The notes under the pieces are model-generated. The model did no database searches. It had not been told where the DNA came from and was given only the letters and a program-made list of their open reading frames with translations. A stretch of 64,000 nt of DNA from Microbacterium testaceum StLB037 (GTDB lineage Bacteria > Actinomycetota > Actinomycetes > Actinomycetales > Microbacteriaceae). Positions 44,439-52,792 of this stretch are shown here, piece after piece. The position numbers and the translations under genes were made by a program. The DNA lies in the NCBI RefSeq assembly GCF_000202635.1, contig NC_015125.1, forward strand, positions 3,038,001 to 3,102,000, in the 5' to 3' direction. Each line of letters opens with the position of its first letter. The stretch's first letter is position 1.

Positions 44439-45270
44439 GCGGCGACCCGCCGTGCGGGTCCTCTTCTACATCGGGATGTCGCTGCTCGCGATCCCGTTCG
44501 TCTTCCCGACCTGGTGGATGATCACCTCGTCCTTCAAACCGATCGGCGAGATCTTCGCCTTCCCGCCGACCCTGTGGCCACAGAACCCGACGATCCAGCC
44601 GTACATCGACGCCCTCACCGAACAGCCGTTCCTGCTGCAGTACTGGAACAGCATGTACATCGCGGTCGTGGTGACGGTGGCGACGATGGTGTTCTCCGCC
44701 ATGGCGGGATACGCCTTTGCGCGGATCCGATTCCCCGGGGTGAACTTCCTCTTCGTCATCGTCCTCGTGGGACTGCTCGTGCCCTCCGAGGTGACCATCG
44801 TTCCGCTGTTCCAGATGTTCAATCAGCTCGGGCTGGTCAACACGCACTGGCCGCTCCTGCTGGTGTCGACCTTCGGGGCTCCGAGCGTGCTGGCGACGTT
44901 CATCATGCGTCAGTTCTTCGTGACGTTGCCGGTCGAGCTGGAGGAAGCCGCCCGTCTCGACGGCCTGCACCGCGCGGCGATCTGGTGGAGGATCGCGATG
45001 CCGCTCGCGAAGGCGTCGCTGGGAGCGGTGGCCATCTTCACGTTCCTTCACACGTGGAATCTGTACCTGGAGCCGACGGTCTACCTCCAGAGTCCCGACC
45101 TCTTCACGCTGCCCCAAGCGCTCACCCGGTACACGGACGCGTACGGCGGCCAGATGTGGAACGTCCAGCTGGCGGCAGCGACCATGACGGCGGTGCCGGT
45201 GCTGATCGTGTTCATCTTCGCGCAGCGGCAGTTCGTCGAGGGCCTTGCCCAGACGGGCTTGAAGGGCTGA
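44428..45270 (+). CDS. CUT1 sugar ABC transporter permease (MalG-like)
   Basis: 280 residues, ATG 44428, overlapping the preceding gene by 11 bp. Six membrane helices and the EAA loop 'EEAARLDGLHRAAIWWRIAM' are present, and the C-terminus 'QFVEGLAQTGLKG' is the usual MalG-like ending. The stop is followed by a 186-nt gap with two hairpins before the lyase gene. Confidence 0.93.
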   Translation: MRTERRPAVRVLFYIGMSLLAIPFVFPTWWMITSSFKPIGEIFAFPPTLWPQNPTIQPYIDALTEQPFLLQYWNSMYIAVVVTVATMVFSAMAGYAFARIRFPGVNFLFVIVLVGLLVPSEVTIVPLFQMFNQLGLVNTHWPLLLVSTFGAPSVLATFIMRQFFVTLPVELEEAARLDGLHRAAIWWRIAMPLAKASLGAVAIFTFLHTWNLYLEPTVYLQSPDLFTLPQALTRYTDAYGGQMWNVQLAAATMTAVPVLIVFIFAQRQFVEGLAQTGLKG

Positions 45271-45277
45271 CCGGCGC

Positions 45278-45324
45278 AGGCGAGCCGGACACCGCGGGGC
45301 CCATCCGCCGTGTCCGGCTCGCCT
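45278..45324 (+). terminator. Hairpin between the importer genes and the lyase gene
   Basis: AGGCGAGCCGGACAC (45278-45292) and its exact complement (45310-45324) flank a 17-nt loop, 7 nt after the permease stop. It lacks a T-run and could act as a partial terminator or mRNA stabiliser. Confidence 0.5.
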
Positions 45325-45352
45325 CCCGGCGCGAACTCCGCCCGGAGGCTCC

Positions 45353-45399
45353 GACAGGCTCGGCCGCCGGGTTCGCGACGACGGTTCGCCGAGCCTGTC
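45353..45399 (+). repeat. 12-bp inverted repeat (GACAGGCTCGGC) upstream of the lyase gene
   Basis: GACAGGCTCGGC (45353-45364) and GCCGAGCCTGTC (45388-45399) pair exactly with a 23-nt loop. The motif resembles the CGACGGGCTCAGG repeat near 20.1 kb. Confidence 0.5.
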
Positions 45400-45456
45400 C
45401 ACGTAACAGAAACACGCACGACCCCCAACCGAATACTCGTGATGAAAAGGACAACG

Positions 45457-48312
45457 ATGTTCACCATTTCGATGAAACGAGCGACGACGGCGACCGTCGC
45501 GCTCGCGATGATCACAGGAGCGCTTGTGGCCTTCCCCTCCGACGCGCGCGCGAGCGCCACGCCCACGACGACGGTCGTCGGGGCGACGGCCTCCGTCGAC
45601 ACGGCGGCGGAGTTCGCCACCCTGCGCGAGAAGTACGCGACCATGCTGACCGGCGGAGCGATCTTCGACACCACCGCCCCCGACATCTCGGCGCGGATCG
45701 CCGCGATCACGGCATCCGGTCAGCAGTCCTGGGACTCGATGAAGAAGAACGCGGACCGCAACCGCCTCTGGGACGACTCGCCGTTGGGCACCGACTCCGC
45801 GGGCGTGACCCGGACCTACGAACACCTCCGGTCGATGGCGCTCGCGTACGCGACCCACGGCTCGACGTTGGAGGGGAACGCGCAGCTCGAAGCCGACCTC
45901 ATCGACGGCCTGGACTGGATGAACACGAACGCCTACTACGCTCACGGCCCGTCGTACCAGAACTGGTGGCACTGGCAGATCGGCGCACCGCTCGCGCTGA
46001 ACGACATCGTGGCGCTCGTCTACGACGACCTCACCAGCACGCAGATCTCGAACTACATGGCGGCGGTCAGCTTCTACCAACCCTCCGTGACGATGACCGG
46101 GGCGAACCGTCTGTGGGAGAGCCAGGTCATCGCCATCTCGGGGATCCTCGCCCAAGACGCCACGCGCGTCGCGGCGGGCCGCGACGGCCTCAGCGCGCTC
46201 TTCCCGTACGTCACCTCCGGCGACGGGTTCACGCGGGACGGGTCGTTCGTCCAGCACGACTTCTACGCCTACAACGGCGGCTACGGCACCTCGCTGCTCT
46301 CCGGCATCGCCGACCTGCTGTACCTGCTCAACGGGTCCACGTGGGACGTCACCGACCCCCAGCGATCGAACGTGAGCGAGTGGATCTACAACGCCTTCGA
46401 GCCGTTCCTGTATCAGGGGAACATGATGGACATGGTCCGCGGACGGGAGATAAGCCGCTACGGCGTGCAGGACGACGATGCCGCGGTGCCGGTCGTGGCA
46501 TCCATCCTCCGTCTCTCTCAGGTGTCGTCCGCCCCGGATGCCGCCGCCTTCAAGAGCATGATCAAGGCCTGGCTGGCGGTGGATGCGGACAAGACCTTCC
46601 TGAGCCAGGTCTCGGTGGACCTCATCGCGAGGGCCAAGGCGATCCAGGACGACTCCTCCGTTCCACTGCGAGACGAGCTCGTCTTCAACCGGCAGTTCAC
46701 CGGCATGGACCGCACCGTGCACGCGCGACCGGGATACCGCTTCGGGATCAGCATGGCGTCGAGCCGCATCGCCGCGTACGAGGCGATCAATGCGGAGAAC
46801 GCGAAGGGATGGCACACCGGCGACGGGATGACCTACCTCTACAACGGTGACCTCGGTCAGTACAACGACGATTTCTGGCCGACCGTCGACAGCTACCGGC
46901 TGCCCGGAACGACGGTCCTGAAGAATACGCCGCAGAAGGCGCGCACCCGCACGGACAGATCGTGGGTCGGCGGTGCGAGCGTCCTGGGTCAGTACGGCGT
47001 CACCGGGATGGACCTGCACACGATCGATCGGACGCTGGAGGCCAAGAAGTCGTGGTTCATGTTCGATGACGAGATCGTGGCCCTGGGGGCGGGAATCACC
47101 AGCACCGACGGAATCGGCACCGAGACGATCGTCGAGAACCGCAAGCTCAACGCGGCGGGCGACAACGCCCTGACCGTGGACGGCGCGACCGAGCCCGCCA
47201 CCCTCGGCTGGTCGGACACCCTGGCGGGGGTCGACCGTGTGCACCTGGCGGGGAGCGTCGCCGGTTCCGACATCGGCTACTACTTCCCCGGGGGTGCGAC
47301 CGTGAGCGGCCTCCGCGAGCAGCGCACGGGGAACTGGAAGCAGCTCAACTCGTCGTCGCAGTGGGGGAACTCCACCCCCATCACGCGGAACTACCTCTCG
47401 CTTTCGCTCGACCACGGTAGCAACCCCACCGATGGCGCCTATTCGTACGTGCTGCTGCCGAACAAGACGAGCGCGCAGGTCGACAGTTACGCCTCGAACC
47501 CCGACATCACCATCCTCGAGAACTCCCCCTCCGCCCAGGCCGTGCGCGAGAACGGTCTGAACGTCACGGGCATCAACTTCTGGAAGGACGAGGTCACGAC
47601 CGCCGGAGGCGTCACCTCCGACCGGAAGGCCTCGGTCATGGTGAGCAAGACCGCGGGGACCCTCGACGTCTCGGTGGCCGATCCGACGCAGAAGAACGTC
47701 GGTCAGCTCTACCTCTCGCTCGACACCCCGGCCACCGGCGTGATCTCCCACGATCCGGAGGTGACCGTCCTGCAGTACACGCCGACGGTAAAGCTCAAGG
47801 TGAACGTCAACAAGGCGGGTGGCAAGGACTTCCACGTCGCGTTGTCGCTCGACGGCACGCAGCAGCCCAACCCGGCGCCGATCGCGATTCCGAGCACCTA
47901 CGAGGCCGAGACCCTCCCGGTCAACGCGCTGACGAAGTCCCTCTCCGTCGCCACCGTCGCGAACGCGAGCGGCGGGAAGAGGATCCAGGTCCACAACTCC
48001 GTCGTGGGCGACTACATCGAGTTCGACCTCGACGTTCCGCAGGCCGGCACGTACGACGTCGTCGCACGGGCTCTCAAGGTGAGCGACAACGGGATCTACC
48101 AGTTATCGGTCGACGGGACGAACGTGGGAGCCCCGCAGGACTTCTTCTGGAGCACGAATGTCGCGCAGCGCGATCAGACGTTCGGCTCCTACACATTCAC
48201 GAAGCCGGGTAGCTACCTCGTACGGCTGACGACGACGGGAAAGAATGCGAGCGCCTCGGGGATGAAACTGGCGCTCGACTATCTGAAGCTGGTGCCGACC
48301 GCGGGCGGCTAG
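45457..48312 (+). CDS. Secreted family-8 polysaccharide lyase, probable xanthan lyase
   Basis: 951 residues from ATG 45457 (AAAAGGA ribosome site at 6 nt); ATG 45442 lacks one. A signal peptide is predicted with cleavage near residue 34 ('DARASA'). The alpha-barrel domain has the PL8 catalytic trio at family spacing: Asn217 in 'TGANRLWESQ', His267 in 'DGSFVQHDFY' and Tyr276 in 'NGGYG' (50 and 9 apart). The aromatic patch is 'NWWHW' (169-173). Beta-sandwich domains follow. The last about 130 residues form a CBM6/35-like domain ('YEAETLPVNALTKSLSV' onward). PL8 includes hyaluronate, chondroitin and xanthan lyases; the GH9/GH38/GH3 neighbours favour xanthan. Confidence 0.88.
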   Translation: MFTISMKRATTATVALAMITGALVAFPSDARASATPTTTVVGATASVDTAAEFATLREKYATMLTGGAIFDTTAPDISARIAAITASGQQSWDSMKKNADRNRLWDDSPLGTDSAGVTRTYEHLRSMALAYATHGSTLEGNAQLEADLIDGLDWMNTNAYYAHGPSYQNWWHWQIGAPLALNDIVALVYDDLTSTQISNYMAAVSFYQPSVTMTGANRLWESQVIAISGILAQDATRVAAGRDGLSALFPYVTSGDGFTRDGSFVQHDFYAYNGGYGTSLLSGIADLLYLLNGSTWDVTDPQRSNVSEWIYNAFEPFLYQGNMMDMVRGREISRYGVQDDDAAVPVVASILRLSQVSSAPDAAAFKSMIKAWLAVDADKTFLSQVSVDLIARAKAIQDDSSVPLRDELVFNRQFTGMDRTVHARPGYRFGISMASSRIAAYEAINAENAKGWHTGDGMTYLYNGDLGQYNDDFWPTVDSYRLPGTTVLKNTPQKARTRTDRSWVGGASVLGQYGVTGMDLHTIDRTLEAKKSWFMFDDEIVALGAGITSTDGIGTETIVENRKLNAAGDNALTVDGATEPATLGWSDTLAGVDRVHLAGSVAGSDIGYYFPGGATVSGLREQRTGNWKQLNSSSQWGNSTPITRNYLSLSLDHGSNPTDGAYSYVLLPNKTSAQVDSYASNPDITILENSPSAQAVRENGLNVTGINFWKDEVTTAGGVTSDRKASVMVSKTAGTLDVSVADPTQKNVGQLYLSLDTPATGVISHDPEVTVLQYTPTVKLKVNVNKAGGKDFHVALSLDGTQQPNPAPIAIPSTYEAETLPVNALTKSLSVATVANASGGKRIQVHNSVVGDYIEFDLDVPQAGTYDVVARALKVSDNGIYQLSVDGTNVGAPQDFFWSTNVAQRDQTFGSYTFTKPGSYLVRLTTTGKNASASGMKLALDYLKLVPTAGG

Positions 48313-48319
48313 CGAGGGT

Positions 48320-48425
48320 GGCGACCCGCCCGCGCGCTGTCGGTGCGGGCGGGGCGCCGGGTGGGTCGCCGCTCGGGTCGCCCGGCGGGCGACCGCTCGC
48401 TCAGCGGTCACGCGGGCGGGTCGCC
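48320..48425. terminator. Nested hairpins between convergent operons
   Basis: A 15-bp outer stem (48320-48334 with 48411-48425; GGCGACCCGCCCGCG) encloses two further stems, GGTCGCCC/GGGCGACC (48376-48394) and GACCGCT/AGCGGTC (48391-48409), which compete for overlapping bases. This is the only content of the 124-bp gap between the lyase and glycerate-kinase stops. Confidence 0.6.
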
Positions 48426-48436
48426 GGGAATCGGGG

Positions 48437-49543
48437 TCAGGGGCGCAGGCGCTCGGCCAGCACCCGTCCGGCCCGGCGCAGCCAGCGCGTCGGGTCGCGT
48501 CGGGCGTCGACGCCCGAGCCGGCGAGATCGGTCAGGGACACGACCTGCGCGAAGCCGGACGTATCGGCGTCCATCGACACCTGACCGGCGACGACGGCCA
48601 CGGGCACTCCGGCCTCGGCGGCGGCGTCTCGGACGAACTGCGCGACCTTGCCGCGTGCGGACTGCCCGTCGAAGCGCCCCTCGCCGGTCACGACGAGGTC
48701 CGCGTCGGCGAGCGCCGCCACGAGTCCCACGCGGTCGGCCACCGCGGCCGCTCCCGATTGCATCACGCCGCCCCACGCGGAGAGCGCGAAACCGGCTCCT
48801 CCCGCGGCACCGGCCCCCGGCGCGTTCGGCCGGGCGGCGGGAAGCGCGCGCGAGATCAGCGTCGCGACCATACGAAGATCCGCGTCGACGCGCCGACACT
48901 CGGCGTCGGTGAAGCCTTTCTGCGGCCCGAACACCCGAGCGGCGCCTGCTTCTCCCACGAGAGGACTCTGCACGTCGCAGAGCACGCTCACTCCTCCTAC
49001 CGGAAGCTCACGCAGCCTCGAGACGTCGATCGCGGCCACGGAGCGGAGCCCGCGCGCTCCCGGGGCGGCCGGCCGACCTTCCGCGGTGAGGAATCGCGCC
49101 CCGAGCGCGGTCAACAGCCCCGTTCCGGCATCCGTGCTCGCCGACGACCCGATGCCCACGAGGAGTCGCTCGACACCCTGGTCGAGGGCGGCGGCGATGG
49201 CCTGCCCCACGCCGATCGTGTGGGCGTCCCACGGGCGGAGCGATCCGGCGAGAAGCTCGATGCCGCTGACCGCGGCCAACTCGACGACGCCGGTCCGATC
49301 GGGGAGCTCCACCCAGGAGGCCCGAGCGGGGCCGGCGGGTCCGTCGACGACGAGCCGATGCCGGACGGCGCCGGCCGTGGCGGTGAGGAAGGCCGCGAGC
49401 GTGCCCTCGCCGCCGTCCGCCATCGGGCGCGCCACCGTCTCGATCGAGCGATCGGCGCGCCGAAGTCCCGCGGCGAGCGCGTGAACCACCTCGTCCGCCG
49501 TCGCGGAACCCTTGAAGCTGTCAGGGGCGAGGACGACCCTCAC
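48437..49543 (-). CDS. Glycerate kinase (type I, GarK/GlxK-like)
   Basis: 368 residues from GTG 49543 (GTGA overlap with the preceding gene); the much longer open frame is not coding upstream. The family hallmarks are 'LAPDSFKGSATADEV' at the start, 'MADGGEGTLAAFL', 'VGIGSSASTDAGTGLL' and 'DADLVVTGEGRFDGQSARGK'. The enzyme phosphorylates D-glycerate with ATP to 2- or 3-phosphoglycerate, feeding glycolysis. As the last gene of the nine-gene operon, it implies that the pathway delivers a C3 acid. A hydroxyacid dehydrogenase that could make glycerate lies at the other end of the locus. Confidence 0.93.
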   Translation of the reverse strand: MRVVLAPDSFKGSATADEVVHALAAGLRRADRSIETVARPMADGGEGTLAAFLTATAGAVRHRLVVDGPAGPARASWVELPDRTGVVELAAVSGIELLAGSLRPWDAHTIGVGQAIAAALDQGVERLLVGIGSSASTDAGTGLLTALGARFLTAEGRPAAPGARGLRSVAAIDVSRLRELPVGGVSVLCDVQSPLVGEAGAARVFGPQKGFTDAECRRVDADLRMVATLISRALPAARPNAPGAGAAGGAGFALSAWGGVMQSGAAAVADRVGLVAALADADLVVTGEGRFDGQSARGKVAQFVRDAAAEAGVPVAVVAGQVSMDADTSGFAQVVSLTDLAGSGVDARRDPTRWLRRAGRVLAERLRP

Positions 49544-50424
49544 GCGGTGGTCCCGCGGCGGTCGGCCGGAACCGGAGCGCGGAGCAGATGCGGGGCGACG
49601 ACCTCCTCGAACGCGCGTGCGGTCTCGGCCAGGACGACCCGCGGGTGCCGCGCCCAGATGTCGGCGTGGAAGATCTCGACCTCGATGTCGCGGTCGTACC
49701 CCGTCGCCTCGACGGCGCGCGTGAGGGCGGCGAAGTCGATCACGCCGTCGCCGGGGTAGTGGCGGCTCAGGAGCACGTCGGAGGCGAGCGGGGTCTTCCA
49801 ATCGCACACCTGGTACGTGGCGATGCGCCCCTCGCGTCCCGCCCGCTCGATCGCGGCGATCGCTCCCGGATCCCAGAACACGTGGAAGGTGTCGACCGTC
49901 ACACCCACCTCGTCCGCCGCGAACGGGCTCGCGAGATCGAGCGCCTGATCGAGGGTCGACACGACGCATCGGTCGGTCGCGTACAGGGGATGCAGCGGTT
50001 CGATCGCGAGCGTGACGCCGGCCTCGCGGGCATGCGGGACGAGCTCGCCGATCGCCTCGCGCACGCGCTCGCGAGCCCCGGCGAGGTCGCGAGACCCTGA
50101 CGGCAGCCCGCCGGCCACGATGACGAGCGTCGGTGTGGAACCCGGAGCTCCGGACGCCGCCAGTGCCGCGGTCTCGTCGATGGCCCGGCGGTTGTCGTCG
50201 AATGACCCCGCCCCGGTGAAGAACCCGGCGCGACACGATGTCGTGAAGCGCAGTCCCGAGTCCCTCAGCATCGCGCATGCGGTCGCGAGGCCGACCTCGG
50301 CCACCGGTTCGCGCCACAGTCCGATCGCCTCGTAACCCGCGGCGACCGTCAGCTCCAGCGCAGTGCGGAGGTCCGCGTGCTTGATGGTCGCCTGGTTGAT
50401 CGACAGACGCGGGTGAGTGCTCAC
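49540..50424 (-). CDS. Sugar phosphate isomerase/epimerase-like TIM barrel
   Basis: 294 residues from GTG 50424, overlapping the DUF993 stop by 4 bp; upstream open frame is spurious. The AP-endonuclease-2/xylose-isomerase-like barrel is visible from strand 1 ('SINQATIKHADLRTALEL') through the metal-ligand segments: Glu in 'VTLAIEPLHPLY', Asp and His in 'VGVTVDTFHVFWDP', His in 'ATYQVCDWK' region and Glu in 'DIEVEIFHADIW'. Members isomerise or epimerise keto-sugars and often sit beside Gfo/Idh dehydrogenases, as here. The exact substrate is unknown. Confidence 0.87.
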   Translation of the reverse strand: MSTHPRLSINQATIKHADLRTALELTVAAGYEAIGLWREPVAEVGLATACAMLRDSGLRFTTSCRAGFFTGAGSFDDNRRAIDETAALAASGAPGSTPTLVIVAGGLPSGSRDLAGARERVREAIGELVPHAREAGVTLAIEPLHPLYATDRCVVSTLDQALDLASPFAADEVGVTVDTFHVFWDPGAIAAIERAGREGRIATYQVCDWKTPLASDVLLSRHYPGDGVIDFAALTRAVEATGYDRDIEVEIFHADIWARHPRVVLAETARAFEEVVAPHLLRAPVPADRRGTTA

Positions 50425-51599
50425 GCGTCCGCTCCGTTCACGCGCAGAAGGGCGTGCCAGCGGGATGCCGCCCGCTCGGGGTGCTCGAGGACGTTCGCCG
50501 TGTTCGCCAGCTCGACGATCCGCGAAAGGTGGGGAAGGCTCCGCGCGGAGTGCAGGCCACCGACCATCTGGAAAGCCGGCTGGTGCCCGTTGAGCCACGA
50601 GAGGAAAGCCACCCCCGTCTTGTAGAAGTGGGTCGGGGCCGCGAACAGGTGCCGGCTCAGCGGCGTGGTGGGATCCAGCACGGCCCGGTATGTCGCGTGG
50701 TCGCCGGCGTCGAGAGCTTGGATCGCCGCGGAGGCGGCGGGGGCGATGGCGGCGAACGCTCCGAGGAGGGCATCGGAATGGGTGCGAATGCTCCCTGGCG
50801 CCGGCTCGGCGTCGTCGAGCAGGTCGACGTAGTGGAAGTCGTCGCCTGTGAACATGCGGACGCCCTCCGGCAATCGCGCGCGGACCCACCGCTCCGCGTC
50901 GGCGTCGAGCAGGCTCATCTTGACCCCGCCCACGCGATCGACGCTCTCCTCGATGATCTCGAGCAGCGTGGAAGCCGCGTCCTCCCAGCGTGCTGAGCCG
51001 AAGTACCCCGCCAGCTCCTGATCGAACGCCTCCCCGAGCCAGTGCAGCACGACGGGACGTGACGCACGGCTCAGGACCTCGCGGTACACGCGGCGGTAGT
51101 CGTGCGCCGAGGTAGCGGTGCGCGCAAGGTGACGGGATGCCATGAGCACGGCATCCGCTCCCTGTTCCTCCGCGAACTCGAGCTGCTGGACGTAGGCGTC
51201 GACGATTCGCGAGAGGGGAGCACTCGTGGCATCGAGATGATCGGTGTTGACCCCCACGACCAGCGAGCCGCCTTCCTCGCGCGCGACCCCCGCGGACCGA
51301 GCGATCAGCTCGCGGGTCGCGGCGGAGTCGAGCCCCATGTTGCGTTGCGCGGTGTCCATCGCATCGGCGACCCCGAGACCCCACGAGTAGAGAAAGCGCC
51401 GGAAGTCGAGCGTCGCGTCCCAATCGATGCGCGCGGGCGCGCCGGGGGTGTTGTCCGCCCACGCGACGGGCACGACGTGCGCGGCCGCGTACACGACCCT
51501 GCTCTCCAGCGGCGAGGTCGGCAGCTGCCAGGGCGGCGCAGGATTCAGCTCGGTCCGGGTGACCCGGCCCTCCGGCTGGAGCAGTCGAAGTCCGGTCAT
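50421..51599 (-). CDS. DUF993 (dihydrodipicolinate-synthase-like) protein
   Basis: 392 residues from ATG 51599 (ATGA overlap). The sequence 'ESRVVYAAAHVVPVAWADN' and the barrel that follows match DUF993, a relative of the class I aldolase/DHDPS fold. 'HWLGEAFDQELAGYFGS' and 'VGGVKMSLLDADAERWVR' lie where DHDPS enzymes carry the Schiff-base Lys; Lys in 'GGVKMSLLD' is the best candidate. The family has no established reaction. Its fixed place between a Gfo/Idh oxidoreductase and a TIM-barrel isomerase suggests cleavage of a keto-sugar or keto-acid. Confidence 0.82.
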   Translation of the reverse strand: MTGLRLLQPEGRVTRTELNPAPPWQLPTSPLESRVVYAAAHVVPVAWADNTPGAPARIDWDATLDFRRFLYSWGLGVADAMDTAQRNMGLDSAATRELIARSAGVAREEGGSLVVGVNTDHLDATSAPLSRIVDAYVQQLEFAEEQGADAVLMASRHLARTATSAHDYRRVYREVLSRASRPVVLHWLGEAFDQELAGYFGSARWEDAASTLLEIIEESVDRVGGVKMSLLDADAERWVRARLPEGVRMFTGDDFHYVDLLDDAEPAPGSIRTHSDALLGAFAAIAPAASAAIQALDAGDHATYRAVLDPTTPLSRHLFAAPTHFYKTGVAFLSWLNGHQPAFQMVGGLHSARSLPHLSRIVELANTANVLEHPERAASRWHALLRVNGADA

Positions 51600-52792
51600 C
51601 GGGCGACGCTCCCGGACACCGTCGTCAGGGTCTCCAGCGCGACCTTCCGCCCCTCGCGGCTCGAACGAAGGCCCGCCTCGGCCAGCTGCACGCCGCGCGC
51701 GCCGGCGAGGAGGTCGAACGCGTACGGCGTCTCCTGGACGTACGAGACGAGGAAGTCCTGCCACTGCTGGCGGAAACCGTTGAGGAAGACGTCGTTGTCG
51801 GGCAGGCGTTGCCAGTCGGCGGCGTAGTCGTGCGTGTCCTCGAGGTCGGGGTTCCACACGGGCTTGGGTGTGGCGTTGCGTGGCTGGATCTCGGCGCCGA
51901 ACAGGCCGACGACGGCGGAGCCGTGCGTTCCGTCGACGTGGAACTCGACCAGTTCGTCGCGATGGACGCGGACGGTCCACGAGGAGTTGATCTGCGCGAT
52001 GATCCCGCCCTCGAGCTCAAAGATGCCGTAGGCCGCATCCTCGGCGGTAGCCGTGTAGTGCGCCCCCGACTCGTCCCAGCGGTCCGGGATGTGCGTGGCG
52101 GCTTCCGCGTACACGCTCCGCACGGGGCCGAACAGGTTCTCCAGCACGTAGTTCCAGTGCGGGAACATGTCGACGATGATGCCGCCACCGTCCTCGGCAC
52201 GGTAGTTCCAGCTCGGGCGCTGGGCGCGCTGCCAGTCGCCCTCGAAGACCCAGTAGCCGAACTCGCCGCGGACCGACAGGATGCGTCCGAAGAACCCGGA
52301 GTCGATCAGGCGCTTCAGCTTCTGCAGCCCCGGCAGATAGAGCTTGTCGTGCACGACGCCGGTCTTGACCCCGGCGTCCGCCGCGAGACGGGCGAGCTCC
52401 AGGGCTTCGTCCAGGCTCTCCGCGGTGGGCTTCTCGGTGTAGATGGTCTTGCCCGCTGCGATCGCCTTGCGCAGCGCCGTCGCGCGCGCTTTCGTCACGA
52501 GGAAGTCGGCGTAGATCTCCCAGCGGGGGTCCGCGAGAGCGGCATCCAGATCCGTGGTGAAGTCCTCGATGTCGTGTCGGGCAGCGAGCTCGGCGAGGGT
52601 CTCGCGGTTGCGGCCGACGAGCAGCGGCTTCACCGTCGCCCGGGACCCGTCGGGGAGGTCGATTCCGCCGGCGTCGCGAATCGCGAGGATCGAGCGCACG
52701 AGGTGCTGGCGGTAGCCCATGCGTCCTGTGGCGCCGTTCAGGATGACGCCGATCTCGCGGGTACGGACGGTCGTGTCGGTGGGAAGGGTCAT
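51596..52792 (-). CDS. Gfo/Idh/MocA-family oxidoreductase
   Basis: 398 residues from ATG 52792. The N-terminal Rossmann domain is present ('IGVILNGATGRMGYRQHLV', a G-x-x-G-x-x-G variant), the catalytic Lys lies in 'TIYTEKPTAESLDEAL' (EKP motif), and the C-terminal domain includes 'EDGGGIIVDMFPHWNYVLENL', where the conserved Asp and His sit. The family uses NAD(P) to oxidise or reduce carbohydrates, often at C3. ATGA overlaps couple it to the GH38 gene upstream and DUF993 downstream. Confidence 0.9.
   Translation of the reverse strand: MTLPTDTTVRTREIGVILNGATGRMGYRQHLVRSILAIRDAGGIDLPDGSRATVKPLLVGRNRETLAELAARHDIEDFTTDLDAALADPRWEIYADFLVTKARATALRKAIAAGKTIYTEKPTAESLDEALELARLAADAGVKTGVVHDKLYLPGLQKLKRLIDSGFFGRILSVRGEFGYWVFEGDWQRAQRPSWNYRAEDGGGIIVDMFPHWNYVLENLFGPVRSVYAEAATHIPDRWDESGAHYTATAEDAAYGIFELEGGIIAQINSSWTVRVHRDELVEFHVDGTHGSAVVGLFGAEIQPRNATPKPVWNPDLEDTHDYAADWQRLPDNDVFLNGFRQQWQDFLVSYVQETPYAFDLLAGARGVQLAEAGLRSSREGRKVALETLTTVSGSVAR

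Noticed and set aside
44371..47994. 1207-codon open frame antisense to the permease and PL8 genes
   Set aside because: Arg/Val/Asp-rich shadow frame caused by GC-biased third positions; the plus-strand genes have clear domains, signal peptide and catalytic residues.
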